In this document: piece by piece, positions 26,096 to 34,742 of the stretch
How positions within the stretch are numbered: position 1 is the first letter of the stretch
Layout: each line of letters begins with the position of its first letter
Source of the DNA: TH-plancto1 sp043777375
GTDB lineage: Bacteria > Planctomycetota > Planctomycetia > Planctomycetales > Planctomycetaceae
Length of the DNA stretch: 64,000 bases
Direction: 5' to 3'
NCBI GenBank assembly: GCA_043777375.1
Contig: JAYWHX010000027.1
Location: forward strand, 4,315-68,314
Program-made: the position numbers and the translations under genes
The notes under the pieces: generated by a model
What the model was told of the DNA's origin: nothing
Databases searched by the model: none
What the model saw: only the letters and a program-made list of their open reading frames with translations

Positions 26096-27898
26096 ATGCC
26101 TGATGTCGATTTGAACCAACTGGAACTCTTGTCACAGGTCGATCACCTGCTGCAGCGGGCTGACGCGTGGACTGAATCTCCTTCGACGTGGCAGCCGGTT
26201 GTGCAGGCTCAGGGGCTGTTGCGGCGGGTGCTGACACGCACCGAGTCGCTGCGAATTCGGCTCGAGGCTCCACTGGTGGTTGCCACGTTTGGCGGGACCG
26301 GGACGGGGAAAAGTTCACTGGTCAATGCCCTAGTCGGAGCCGATGTGACCGCAGCTGGGCGGCAGCGTCCGACCACTCGCAAGCCGATTGTGATCTGCCA
26401 TTCGCGGACCGATGTCTCGCAAATCGGGTTGCCTCTTGAGGCCTGTGAATTGGTACAGAGTGAATCGGATCTGGTGCGGGACTTGGTGATTGTCGACTGC
26501 CCCGATCCGGATACGAACGAAACGGAAACACCCGGCAGCAACCTCGCGCTCCTGCATTCGTTGCTGCCGTTCTGCGATGTGCTGATCTATGTTTCGACAC
26601 AACAGAAGTACCGCTCGGCCCGCGTGAGCCAGGAGCTGGCTCAAGCGGCCAGTGGTTGCCGCGTGATCTTCGTCCAGACGCACGCGGATCTCGACACCGA
26701 TATCCGTGATGATTGGTCACGCCAGCTGGAGTCGACGTTCGCCGCCCCGGAGATCTTTTTTGTCGACTCTCAGAAAGCGTTCCGCGAACAACAATCGGGA
26801 CAGCGTCCAACAGGCGAGATGGGGCGGCTTATCGAGTTGCTGATGCGAGAGTTGGGAAGTGCCTCGCGCGTGCGGATTCGACGAGCCAACGTTGTTGACT
26901 TGTTATCCGAGGCCATCGACCGCTGTCAAAAACCGCTCGATGCCGCTGAATCAGAACTGTCGACGCTGGAGCACATATTGCTCGATCAGCGCGGGCAACT
27001 CGCACGGCGAATGACACAACAGCTATGTAGCGACCTCGGGGCCTCGCGCGGATTGTGGGAGCGGCGGCTGGTGGAATCGGTGGTCGAGAACTGGGGCCTC
27101 AGTCCGTTTTCCGCCGTGCTGCGGGCTTATCATGGGCTGGGGACAATTCTGACCTCGCTCAGTCTGACTCGCGCTCGCAGTACCGCTCAGATGGCGGTGA
27201 TCGGAGCGGTTCACGGGATTCGTATGCTGCGCGAGCGGGCCGAGCGACAGAGTGCGGAAGAGGGGCTGCAACGGGCCTCGACGCTCGGACTCGATGACGC
27301 GCTGCTCCGCGAGACGGAACTGATCATCGAAGGGCATGTCCGCAGCGCGGGGTTCGATCGGTCACTGCTGCCGTCATCCACTCTCGACCAACTCCGCGAT
27401 CAAGCAGCCCGGATCGAATCGCAGTTTCTAGGCGATGCCAGCCAGCGGACCGACGAATTGATTCGGACCCTCGCGGCGAAAAACTCCCGCTGGTGGATTC
27501 GCGGGTGGTACGAGTTGCTGTTCCTGTCGTACATCGGGTTCGTACTGTATCGCGTGGGGCGGAACTTCTTCCACGACTCGTTTATCGAGGAGAAGGCTCT
27601 GCTCTCGACCGACTTCTACATCCCCGCAGCGATCTTCTGGGTGCTGTGGACTGGAGTGTTGTTGATCCTGTTTCTAGGCCGGCTGCGCAGCGGGTTACAG
27701 CGGGAGATCCAGGGCCTCGCGACCCAGCTGGTTGACGTGCGGCTCTCGGGCGGGCTGTTCCCCCAGCTGGAGCAAGCTTGTCGGCTTGCCAGGCAGCAAA
27801 CGCAAGAACTCTCCCAGCTGCGCGAGTCGGTGGAGCGGATACGGACGCTGGTCGCGACGGGAGGGAACCTGGGTGCACGGCGGATGGTGACCAAATGA
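26096..27898 (+). CDS. Dynamin/YcjX-like membrane GTPase
   Basis: 600 residues. G1 P-loop GGTGTGKSS at residues 66-74; a G3-like DCPDPDTNET where most GTPases have DxxG; a G4-like QTHADLD. Between them is LLHSLLPFCDVLIYVSTQQKYRS. A helical middle (QKPLDAAESELSTLEHILLDQRG) and two membrane segments near residues 468-485 and 507-528 (FYIPAAIFWVLWTGVLLILFLG) suggest a dynamin-like or GTPase-coupled membrane protein. The C-terminal helix is Gln/Leu-rich. The aberrant G3 means GTP specificity is assumed, not shown. No partner gene is evident. Confidence 0.75.
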   Translation: MPDVDLNQLELLSQVDHLLQRADAWTESPSTWQPVVQAQGLLRRVLTRTESLRIRLEAPLVVATFGGTGTGKSSLVNALVGADVTAAGRQRPTTRKPIVICHSRTDVSQIGLPLEACELVQSESDLVRDLVIVDCPDPDTNETETPGSNLALLHSLLPFCDVLIYVSTQQKYRSARVSQELAQAASGCRVIFVQTHADLDTDIRDDWSRQLESTFAAPEIFFVDSQKAFREQQSGQRPTGEMGRLIELLMRELGSASRVRIRRANVVDLLSEAIDRCQKPLDAAESELSTLEHILLDQRGQLARRMTQQLCSDLGASRGLWERRLVESVVENWGLSPFSAVLRAYHGLGTILTSLSLTRARSTAQMAVIGAVHGIRMLRERAERQSAEEGLQRASTLGLDDALLRETELIIEGHVRSAGFDRSLLPSSTLDQLRDQAARIESQFLGDASQRTDELIRTLAAKNSRWWIRGWYELLFLSYIGFVLYRVGRNFFHDSFIEEKALLSTDFYIPAAIFWVLWTGVLLILFLGRLRSGLQREIQGLATQLVDVRLSGGLFPQLEQACRLARQQTQELSQLRESVERIRTLVATGGNLGARRMVTK

Positions 27899-27904
27899 TG
27901 GGCA

Positions 27905-27946
27905 CGCCACCGGGGCTTGTCCCCGTGGTTCCCGCGCTTGTGCGCT
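27905..27946. repeat. REP-like palindrome, left half only
   Basis: Matches the left arm of the intact copy at 12091-12183 (ccccgtggttcccgcgc then tgtgcgct) and stops at the apex. Its right half is not adjacent but lies at 28508-28550, on the other side of the VOC gene. Confidence 0.7.
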
Positions 27947-27992
27947 CATGATCCGTCAATAAAGCAAACACACAATCAGTGAGTGCCATGAC

Positions 27993-28352
27993 ATGATCGC
28001 TGTTCTCAATCTCGTTGTGCTGCGAGTCGCTGATTTAGAATTGGCTGCTGAGTTCTATGAAGCTCTCGGACTGATCTTCAACAGGCACTCTCATGGAACT
28101 GGTCCCGAGCATCTGGCATGCAACCAAGGATCGTTTGTCTTTGAGCTGTACCCGGCGACTGAGAAGCAGCCCGTCTCCACATCCACGCGAATCGGGTTCT
28201 CGGTCAGCCTGCTTGATGAAGTCGTCGATCGCTTAACAACGATTCCGGGAGCCATGTTGGTCTCTCCCGCTCTGGACTCGGAGTGGGGCCGCCGAGCAGT
28301 GATGGCGGATCCAGATGGGCACCGCGTTGAGTTGATCGAGACTCGTCGCTAG
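27993..28352 (+). CDS. VOC (glyoxalase/bleomycin-resistance fold) protein
   Basis: 119 residues, a single VOC domain of two beta-alpha-beta-beta-beta modules: LNLVVLRVADLELAAEFYEALGL at the N-terminus, FVFELYP mid-protein, and WGRRAVMADPDGHRVELIE at the end. The usual first metal-binding His is not visible (LNLVVL instead of a His-containing strand), but the terminal Glu is present. Activity cannot be predicted. The gene and the adjoining 138-bp repeat sit between two halves of a REP-like palindrome, which suggests insertion or transfer of this block. Confidence 0.85.
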   Translation: MIAVLNLVVLRVADLELAAEFYEALGLIFNRHSHGTGPEHLACNQGSFVFELYPATEKQPVSTSTRIGFSVSLLDEVVDRLTTIPGAMLVSPALDSEWGRRAVMADPDGHRVELIETRR

Positions 28353-28357
28353 TGATC

Positions 28358-28495
28358 TGGTCCGAAACAACCTCCCGAATTGATTTTGAACAGAAGGCCA
28401 CAAAGGAAACGAAGAAACCTTGAGCTGAACCTTCGTTTCCTTCGCTTGCTTCTGTTCAATTCCTCCTGGGAGAACCAGGATGTTATTTTGGACCA
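28358..28495 (+). mobile_element. 138-bp MITE-like palindromic element, copy 1
   Basis: The ends are an 18-bp imperfect terminal inverted repeat: tggtccgaaacaacctcc at the left, and tggtccaaaataacatcc read inward from the right (15/18 identical). The interior is also near-palindromic (ttgaacagaag on the left, cttctgttcaa on the right). A 137-bp relative lies inverted at 37237-37373; the first 36 bases of copy 1 match its complement at 34 positions. No target-site duplication is evident and no transposase is encoded. Confidence 0.7.
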
Positions 28496-28507
28496 TGTCG
28501 CTACTCA

Positions 28508-28550
28508 GTAGCGCACAATCGCGGGAACCACCCCGACAAGCGGGGTGGCG
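28508..28550. repeat. REP-like palindrome, right half only
   Basis: Matches the right arm of the intact 12091-12183 palindrome (tagcgcacaa, cgcgggaaccaccccgac). It is complementary to the left half at 27905-27946, about 560 bases away. Confidence 0.7.
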
Positions 28551-28586
28551 TTTCTGACCGATTGGCGATGCCTCGCTCGACAACCA

Positions 28587-29588
28587 CTACCCAAACCGCC
28601 GAATAATCTCGCTGTCGCGCAGTGCCGGTGGCCAGTATTCTCGCACCAATCGGCAGGCCATCGTATACGCCGGATCGAAGATGTTGCCGAGGTCGTACCG
28701 CACACATTGCTGCAACCACAGACTCGCCCCCGCAGCGTCGAGACCGCCGTCTTGGATGAGCCAGCGGAGCATCTCCGTCGTCGCGTGCTGCGTCGCTTGA
28801 TCAAGCGGCCGCGCGTTGCCGAGCGTGGCGATGCCGGAGCGGTCGATCAGGCGGGGCCACTCCAGGGGATAGCTCTTCACCAAATGCAGCTCGAACGTCG
28901 TGCGCGTCGAAACCTCGACCCCGTTGCCGCTGATCTCCCCGTCTCCTTGCACCGCATGGGCATCTCCCCAAAAGAATAGCCCGCCTGACTCCGAGACCGG
29001 AAACAAAACCACAGCCCCAGCGCGGCAGGCTCGGTAATCCATATTCCCGCCATACGGCCCCGAGGTCGCCGTTGAGAGGGCTTGATGTCGGGCGGGAGCG
29101 ACTCCAAAACACCCGAGCAGAGGATCGAGCGGCAGCACCAGTTCGGGCATTCCAACCGGTTTCGGACCGACCAGTCGCACCGTCTTGGCAGCTGTGTCGA
29201 TGTCCCACTCGACGAGATCATTCGGCGGCAGAGAGGACACGTACGCCGGGTCCACGCAGTGGGCTGCGGTCGATGCGGTGGTGAATCCGTAGCTGCGACT
29301 GGGCACGATGTCGACGATCCGCACGGCGAGAGCGTCACCGGGTTCGGCACCTAGTACGGCGAACGGCCCGGTCATGGGATTCCCACGGACCGCGACCAGC
29401 TGTCGCTGTCGATCGAATCCCCGGGCATCGACAGTGTCCGTCGAAATCGAGTCGCCGGGCTCGACCCACAAGACCGGTGCATGCGGGCCGAGCGTGTTGT
29501 GATATCCGGTGGGTGTGAAATCGTGGTGCATGGGAGAAAAAGGATGGGGAAGGACAGCGAACAGGCACAGAGCGAGAAGTTTTGTCAT
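28587..29588 (-). CDS. Exported acetamidase/formamidase-family protein
   Basis: 333 residues with a short N-terminal signal (MTKLLALCLFAVLPHPFS). Acetamidase/formamidase family: LWVEPGDSISTDTVDA, GPFAVLGAEPGDALAVRIVDI, LPLDPLLGCFGVAP, TATSGPYGGNMD, GGLFFWGDAHAVQGDGEISGNGVE and the late VREYWPP. The conserved GDxHAxQGDGE segment is intact. Enzymes of this family hydrolyse short amides to the acid and ammonia. Export of this version makes the physiological substrate uncertain. Confidence 0.9.
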   Translation of the reverse strand: MTKLLALCLFAVLPHPFSPMHHDFTPTGYHNTLGPHAPVLWVEPGDSISTDTVDARGFDRQRQLVAVRGNPMTGPFAVLGAEPGDALAVRIVDIVPSRSYGFTTASTAAHCVDPAYVSSLPPNDLVEWDIDTAAKTVRLVGPKPVGMPELVLPLDPLLGCFGVAPARHQALSTATSGPYGGNMDYRACRAGAVVLFPVSESGGLFFWGDAHAVQGDGEISGNGVEVSTRTTFELHLVKSYPLEWPRLIDRSGIATLGNARPLDQATQHATTEMLRWLIQDGGLDAAGASLWLQQCVRYDLGNIFDPAYTMACRLVREYWPPALRDSEIIRRFG

Positions 29589-29720
29589 CGTAGGGGAAGA
29601 GTCCGACTTTTTCCCAATCTCAGTGATACAGAAGTCGAATTCCAGCTGGTCCCACCGATTTGCATCTCGTCGCTCAACACGCCATGATTTCTTCGATCAC
29701 AACTGTCAGTCGAGGACACC

Positions 29721-31091
29721 ATGGCCATTCGAACGCAATGCCCTGCATGTGACGCGGTTTACAATCTGAAGGACGAACTGGCTGGTAAAGCCGTCCGCTG
29801 CAAGTCCTGTGGAGAGACGTTTACGGTCCGCGCGTCGCGACCTCCGGAAGAGGAGTACGAAGTCGTCGAAGAGGACAACGAGTTTGAAGAGCCGGTCGCG
29901 CGGCCCGGGCGCGGCAGCTCTCGTTCTCGCTCTGCGATTAAAGTCGGCAGCAAGAAAAAAGGCCGCGCGGCTGATACAAACTCGTGGGGCGTCTGGCCGT
30001 GGATGCTCGGCGGTTGCGGCGTAATGGCCATCGTGATGCTGGTGGTTTGCGGTGGACTGTTTTCGGGTGCCAGGAAACTGGCCCGCGAAGCCCAGATGGC
30101 CGCTGAAGGGACGCCCGAGGAACGTCGTCAGCGAGAGGCTGCGATTGCAGCGGCGCCTCAACTCGAGATCCCGGACCCCGGTCCACCGAACAGTCCGTAC
30201 CCCGTGGATCGTTACCCGTTGCCGAGCTTTCCCGAGTTCAAACTCGAAGCCGGAACAGCTGTGCCAGGCACGAGTATCCTTGTGCAAAGCCTGATCTTGC
30301 AGCCCCCTCCAGACAAGATCCTGCAGCCCGCGTATCAAATGCAGATGCGGGTATACATCCCTGCGGGCGAGCATGCGCCCGGGACTTTGCCGCTCGTCTT
30401 GGTTGCTCCGGCAGGAACGCCGCTGTTCGTGGGGAATGGACTCGATGACCCGACTTACCATGACGAAACGCTGCCCTACGCCGAGGCCGGGGCTGTGGTG
30501 ATTATGTACTCGCTCGATGTAGGAATCATCGATTTGGATTCGGCGACGAATGCCCGGCTCAGCATGGCGTATGAACAGTTCCGCAGAGCGGGGGCTGGGA
30601 CTGTGAATGCGAGGACGGCCGTGGAGTTCGCACTCGCCCGCATCCCCGCTGTGGACCCGAAAAAGATCGTCGTCGCGGGCCACAGTTCGGCGGGCACTGT
30701 GTCCATGTTGTTCGCCGCTCACGAGCCGCGGCTGGCCGCTGCGATTGCCTATTGCCCTTGTACAGACGTGCAAACACGAATGGTCGATTTCGTCAACGAG
30801 GTGCGCGGCAATCCTCTCTTCCCAGACATCGAGAACTTCCTTCAGAAGTCATCGCCCCGAACGCATTCGCCCTCGATCAATTGCCCCGTGTTTGTGTTCC
30901 ATGCCTCTGATGATTCGAACGTCCCGTACGCGGAAAGCCAGCAGTTCGTCACCAATCTGAAATCAGCTGGCAAGGACGCCCAGATGTCCGAGCCAGCTGC
31001 CTTTGGCGATCACTACCAACCGATGATCGACGAAGGCATCCCCCGCGCGATCGTGTGGCTGCGCTCGCGAGGGATCTTTTCTGCACAGTGA
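29721..31091 (+). CDS. MJ0042 zinc-ribbon / transmembrane / alpha-beta hydrolase fusion
   Basis: 456 residues in three parts. Residues 1-38 are an MJ0042-type zinc ribbon (CPACDAVYNLKDELAGKAVRCKSCGETF). After an acidic and basic linker, residues ~92-115 form a membrane segment (WMLGGCGVMAIVMLVVCGGLF). The C-terminal ~300 residues are an alpha/beta hydrolase with nucleophile elbow AGHSSAG, acid region VFVFHASDDSNVPY and late His in FGDHYQPM. The zinc ribbon would face the cytoplasm and the hydrolase the periplasm. A signal-sensing or docking role for the ribbon is inference. Substrate unknown; prolyl-oligopeptidase-like esterases are the closest fold. Confidence 0.85.
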   Translation: MAIRTQCPACDAVYNLKDELAGKAVRCKSCGETFTVRASRPPEEEYEVVEEDNEFEEPVARPGRGSSRSRSAIKVGSKKKGRAADTNSWGVWPWMLGGCGVMAIVMLVVCGGLFSGARKLAREAQMAAEGTPEERRQREAAIAAAPQLEIPDPGPPNSPYPVDRYPLPSFPEFKLEAGTAVPGTSILVQSLILQPPPDKILQPAYQMQMRVYIPAGEHAPGTLPLVLVAPAGTPLFVGNGLDDPTYHDETLPYAEAGAVVIMYSLDVGIIDLDSATNARLSMAYEQFRRAGAGTVNARTAVEFALARIPAVDPKKIVVAGHSSAGTVSMLFAAHEPRLAAAIAYCPCTDVQTRMVDFVNEVRGNPLFPDIENFLQKSSPRTHSPSINCPVFVFHASDDSNVPYAESQQFVTNLKSAGKDAQMSEPAAFGDHYQPMIDEGIPRAIVWLRSRGIFSAQ

Positions 31092-31143
31092 AATGTGGGC
31101 CAGCATTCTTGTCTGCCTCTCCGGCAAACCAATCTGGAAGTGC

Positions 31144-31791
31144 CTATTGAGCTTCCCGTTCGTCGTGTGCCTGAAACTCCGGAAGGTGAATTTTCCACCA
31201 GATCGCCGCGACGCGCAGGGCCAGCGTCGTCCCAGCTGCGAGTATGCGGAGCAGCGAGTTCTCGACCGTCCCTCGAAGCAGCACAAACACCAGTGCCCCG
31301 CACAGGCACGCGGTCGCGTACAGATAAATCTGCTTGCGAAACACCAGCGGGATCTCGCCGGTCAGCACGTCGCGCATCATCCCGCCCGCCGTGCCAGTGA
31401 TGACTCCCATCACGACCGCCACCGTCGGTGAGACCCCCAGGGCGAGCGACTTCTCGACCCCCACGACCGTGAACAGCGCGAGTCCCCCGGCGTCGGCCCA
31501 GAGCAACGGAGTGGTGGAGAGCAACCGGAATCTCGCCACCACAAACACCACGAGAGCACTGACGATGGCCGTCACCACAAAGCTCGAATCCGCCACCCAG
31601 AACACCGGCCGCGCATCGAGAATGACATCCCGCAGCGTCCCTCCGCCGAGTGCCGACACAAGCGACAGCACCACGACCCCGAATAGGTCCACTTGCTTGC
31701 CCCGCGCCGCCAGCGCTCCGGCGATGGCAGAGACACAAGTCGCGGTGTGTTCGAGGTAATACTGCATGGCAGGCATCGGTCCAATTCGCAA
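31144..31791 (-). CDS. TRIC-family cation channel (UPF0126/YicG-like)
   Basis: 215 residues from TTG 31791, preceded by gggag; ATGs at 31776 and 31767 are alternatives. Seven hydrophobic segments are arranged as two inverted triple-helix repeats. Each half carries the TRIC signature: SALGGGTLRDVILDARPVFWV and TGTAGGMMRDVLTGEIPLVF. Prokaryotic TRIC channels are trimeric, K-permeable membrane proteins. It converges on the preceding hydrolase gene. Confidence 0.9.
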   Translation of the reverse strand: MRIGPMPAMQYYLEHTATCVSAIAGALAARGKQVDLFGVVVLSLVSALGGGTLRDVILDARPVFWVADSSFVVTAIVSALVVFVVARFRLLSTTPLLWADAGGLALFTVVGVEKSLALGVSPTVAVVMGVITGTAGGMMRDVLTGEIPLVFRKQIYLYATACLCGALVFVLLRGTVENSLLRILAAGTTLALRVAAIWWKIHLPEFQAHDEREAQ

Positions 31792-32319
31792 ACCATCTCC
31801 CGAGTGTCAGAAGACTCTGGTGCGAGGCACGATTCTATTCCAGTTGCTGGCTTCCCCGCGACATCTCATTTTCGTCGCATCGAGACTCATCCATCTCGCT
31901 CAGCGGGGTAGTGGGGTAGCACCGGTTGGCACGCCTGGGAGCCTACCGGTGTGCCAGCGGCACCAGAGGTTCTCCCCTCGTGAATGCACTATACAAAAAC
32001 CTCCTGTGGCCCAGACATCGCTTTAGATGTCTGGGTGGCAGAGCATCAGGAGGAGGTGGAGGCTGTGTACATCGGGGTTCATCCTCTTGTTCCTGCGTCA
32101 CCCAGACGTTCCAAGCAACGTCTGGGTCACCCCCGCCTAACACCAATCCGCTCTCCATGACAGCATTTGGGCACTTCGTTAGGCGAATCAGGACCGGATT
32201 GTCCGTTCAATGAGGCACGCAGGATCGATACACTTCTACGGCGACTCCCTGAGTCGCTCGTGGATGATTCGATGACTGTGCCACCACCATATCTGAGATC
32301 GAAAGCCAAGGGACAACAG
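31792..32319. other. Gene-free interval with two related hairpins
   Basis: No gene is seen. Two perfect hairpins share outer stem cccagac/gtctggg: 32010-32035 (inner atc/gat, 10-bp stem) and 32100-32127 (inner gtt/aac, 11-bp stem). They lie 90 bases apart and differ by compensating changes, as expected for one structured repeat family. Confidence 0.55.
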
Positions 32320-34425
32320 ATGGGAAAAGCTGCGACCTTCTTAGGGCTGATGCTGTGGTTGGCCGCAGTGATCCCGGCACAGGATCGCGTGGACGTGGGC
32401 ATCGGTTCCCTGAAGGTATACCGGATCGATCCTGGTCAAGAGCTGGCCCTTCAGGAGCCAGCCGAGCCCCCCGCGCGCCGTCGCGGCCCCGGCGGCTTTG
32501 GCGGTCCCATTGAACTTGGTCCCGACGACAAGCAGACCCACGCCGATCCACCCGACAGTATCGTTGCGAAGCGGGAGGATATTCCACATGGCAAGCTGGA
32601 GATGATCGAGTACGAATCGAAGACGGTCGGGACGACTCGCAAGATAAATGTCTACACGCCACCGGGGTATTCGAAGGACAAGAAGTACCCGGTCCTTTAC
32701 CTGCTGCATGGGATCGGGGGAGACGAAACCGAATGGCAGCGGTTCGCCACGCCCGACATGCTGTTCGACAATCTGATTGCGGACGGCAAGGCGGTGCCCA
32801 TGATTGTAGTGCTGCCGAATGGCCGGGCTCAGAAGAATGATCGCGCGGAAGGGAACGTCTTCGAATCAGCTCCGGCATTTGCTGTGTTCGAGAAGGATCT
32901 CTTGAACGATGTGATCCCGGCAATCGAGTCCCGATACTCAGCACAGGCTGATCGCGAGCACCGGGCGCTGGCGGGTCTATCGATGGGAGGCGGACAGTCA
33001 CTCAACTTTGGGTTAGGCCACCTCGACACCTTTGCCTGGGTCGGTGGCTTCTCCTCAGCTCCCAATACCAAGCAGCCGGAGGAACTGATTCCCGACCCCG
33101 CCAAAGCCAAAGAGCAGCTCAAGCTGCTGTGGCTCTCCTGCGGCAACAAAGACGGGCTGATCAACATCAGTCAACGCACGCAGCGTCACCTGAAGAAGCA
33201 CGACATTCCCCATGTCTGGAATGTCGATTCGCATGGCCACGATGCCACTCATTGGAGAAACAATCTCTATCACTTCTCCCAATTGATCTTTGCGAAGGGG
33301 CCAGCGGAGGGTGCCGCGAGTTCTTCGACGGCCCCAGCCAGCAACAGCCCATCAACCCCCGAGGGGATCACGAATGACTTTCAACCCGCTGTCACGAATC
33401 AACCGGGCCGGGAGTACCCGCAAGTCAATTCGCAAGGCCGCATCAAGTTCCGCATCATAGCCCCCGAGGCCAAGAGCATCGGTGTGACCTTTCGCGAGAG
33501 CACTGAGTTCGTTCGGGGAGAGGACGGGGCCTGGATTGGCTACAGCCGACCACTTGACGAAGGGTTTCATTACTACGCCCTCAAAATTGATGGCGCGGAA
33601 GTCCCCGATCCGAACAGCATGATGTACTTTGGGGCGAATCGTTGGGGCAGCGGTGTCGAGGTTCCGGCTCACGATCTTGATTTCTACGCTGTGAAAGATG
33701 TCCCTCATGGCCAGATTAGAGAGCTGCTGTTCCCATCGAAGAGCACCAAATCACACCGTCGGGCGTTCGTCTACACACCACCGGGATACGATGCCGAGAA
33801 CGAGAAACGCTACCCCGTGCTCTACCTGCAACATGGTTACGGCGAGAATGAATACGGCTGGAGCGTCCAGGGACACGCCGGACTCATCATGGATAACCTG
33901 CTCGCTGAAGGGAAAGCGAAGCCGTTCCTCATCGTGATGACCTACGGCATGACGAACGATACCCGCATGGGGGGACTGCGTGACTTTGATATCAAGCCGT
34001 TTCAGACAGTGCTGTGCGACGAGCTGATTCCGCACATCGATGCCAATTTTCGGACACTGGCCGATCAGCCCCATCGCGCCATGGCTGGCCTTTCGATGGG
34101 TGGGATGGAGACCAAGACGATCACCCTGAAGAAGCTCGAGACCTTTTCGCACATCGGCCTGTTCAGCGGGGGCAGCATCGCGGTCACGGATATCGAGAAT
34201 CTGGATGCCTTTAAGCAGAACAACCGGCTGGTCTTCGTCAGCTACGGCAGTCACGAACTCGGGAATGGCGGACCCCGTCGAGGTGGCGACCCGCAGGTGG
34301 CAACCGCAGCTCTGAAGGAAGGCGGAGTCAATGCTCACTTCTACGTCTCGCCTAAAACCGGCCATGAGTGGCATGCCTGGCGTCGCAGTCTTCGCGAGTT
34401 CGCACCGCTCCTGTTCCTGAATTAA
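32320..34425 (+). CDS. Exported double esterase (two esterase-D/feruloyl-esterase-like domains)
   Basis: 701 residues from ATG 32320 (aaggga upstream), with a signal peptide MGKAATFLGLMLWLAAVIPAQ. Two tandem esterase domains: the first (~residues 95-335) has INVYTPPGYSKDKKYPVLYLLHG, nucleophile motif GLSMGGGQS and SHGHDATHWRNNLYHF. The second (~470-700) has FVYTPPGYDAENEKRYPVLYLQHG, GLSMGGMET and GHEWHAWRRSL. Between them lies an E-set/CBM48-like beta domain (FRIIAPEAKSIGVTF...YALKIDGAEVPDPNS). Both nucleophile Ser residues and the HxW...R ends are present. Likely an extracellular carbohydrate esterase acting on plant polysaccharide; specificity not readable. Confidence 0.87.
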   Translation: MGKAATFLGLMLWLAAVIPAQDRVDVGIGSLKVYRIDPGQELALQEPAEPPARRRGPGGFGGPIELGPDDKQTHADPPDSIVAKREDIPHGKLEMIEYESKTVGTTRKINVYTPPGYSKDKKYPVLYLLHGIGGDETEWQRFATPDMLFDNLIADGKAVPMIVVLPNGRAQKNDRAEGNVFESAPAFAVFEKDLLNDVIPAIESRYSAQADREHRALAGLSMGGGQSLNFGLGHLDTFAWVGGFSSAPNTKQPEELIPDPAKAKEQLKLLWLSCGNKDGLINISQRTQRHLKKHDIPHVWNVDSHGHDATHWRNNLYHFSQLIFAKGPAEGAASSSTAPASNSPSTPEGITNDFQPAVTNQPGREYPQVNSQGRIKFRIIAPEAKSIGVTFRESTEFVRGEDGAWIGYSRPLDEGFHYYALKIDGAEVPDPNSMMYFGANRWGSGVEVPAHDLDFYAVKDVPHGQIRELLFPSKSTKSHRRAFVYTPPGYDAENEKRYPVLYLQHGYGENEYGWSVQGHAGLIMDNLLAEGKAKPFLIVMTYGMTNDTRMGGLRDFDIKPFQTVLCDELIPHIDANFRTLADQPHRAMAGLSMGGMETKTITLKKLETFSHIGLFSGGSIAVTDIENLDAFKQNNRLVFVSYGSHELGNGGPRRGGDPQVATAALKEGGVNAHFYVSPKTGHEWHAWRRSLREFAPLLFLN

Positions 34426-34742
34426 GCAACTGTTTCGCCAGCGTGGCCGGGTGCCGGGTGCCATGCTCACATCGCGAAGCAGGGTGAGCATGCGAGCGTC
34501 CCGGGGCGTTGATTCCCGGTGCCCGTTTTGTCGGATTCGTCGATTTGCCGCGAAGACATGGCGACCCAAAGCCGTCGCCATGGCACCCTTTTCACTTGAC
34601 GATGCCACGTCGCCGGGCGAAGCGGAGCTTCGGGGATATGCGGTCCCAAGCCGGAGCTTGGGACCGCGGGGAGGACACCGCAGGCTCCGGGGGCTGATGC
34701 CGCCCGGCTCGCTTGGCTGACGGCTGACCGATTTTCCCCCCG
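34426..34742. other. Gene-free interval with repeats
   Basis: No gene is seen. A perfect 11-bp hairpin gcggtcccaag (34640-34650)/cttgggaccgc (34657-34667) is followed by gggggctgatgccgcccgg (from 34689). The latter is a member of a three-copy family also found at 45011-45035 and, inverted, at 63129-63153. Confidence 0.55.

Noticed and set aside
28233..28583. 116-codon open frame on the minus strand
   Set aside because: Runs through the 138-bp palindromic element and the VOC gene; repeat-derived.
29706..30773. 355-codon open frame on the minus strand
   Set aside because: Antisense to the zinc-ribbon hydrolase; no motif.
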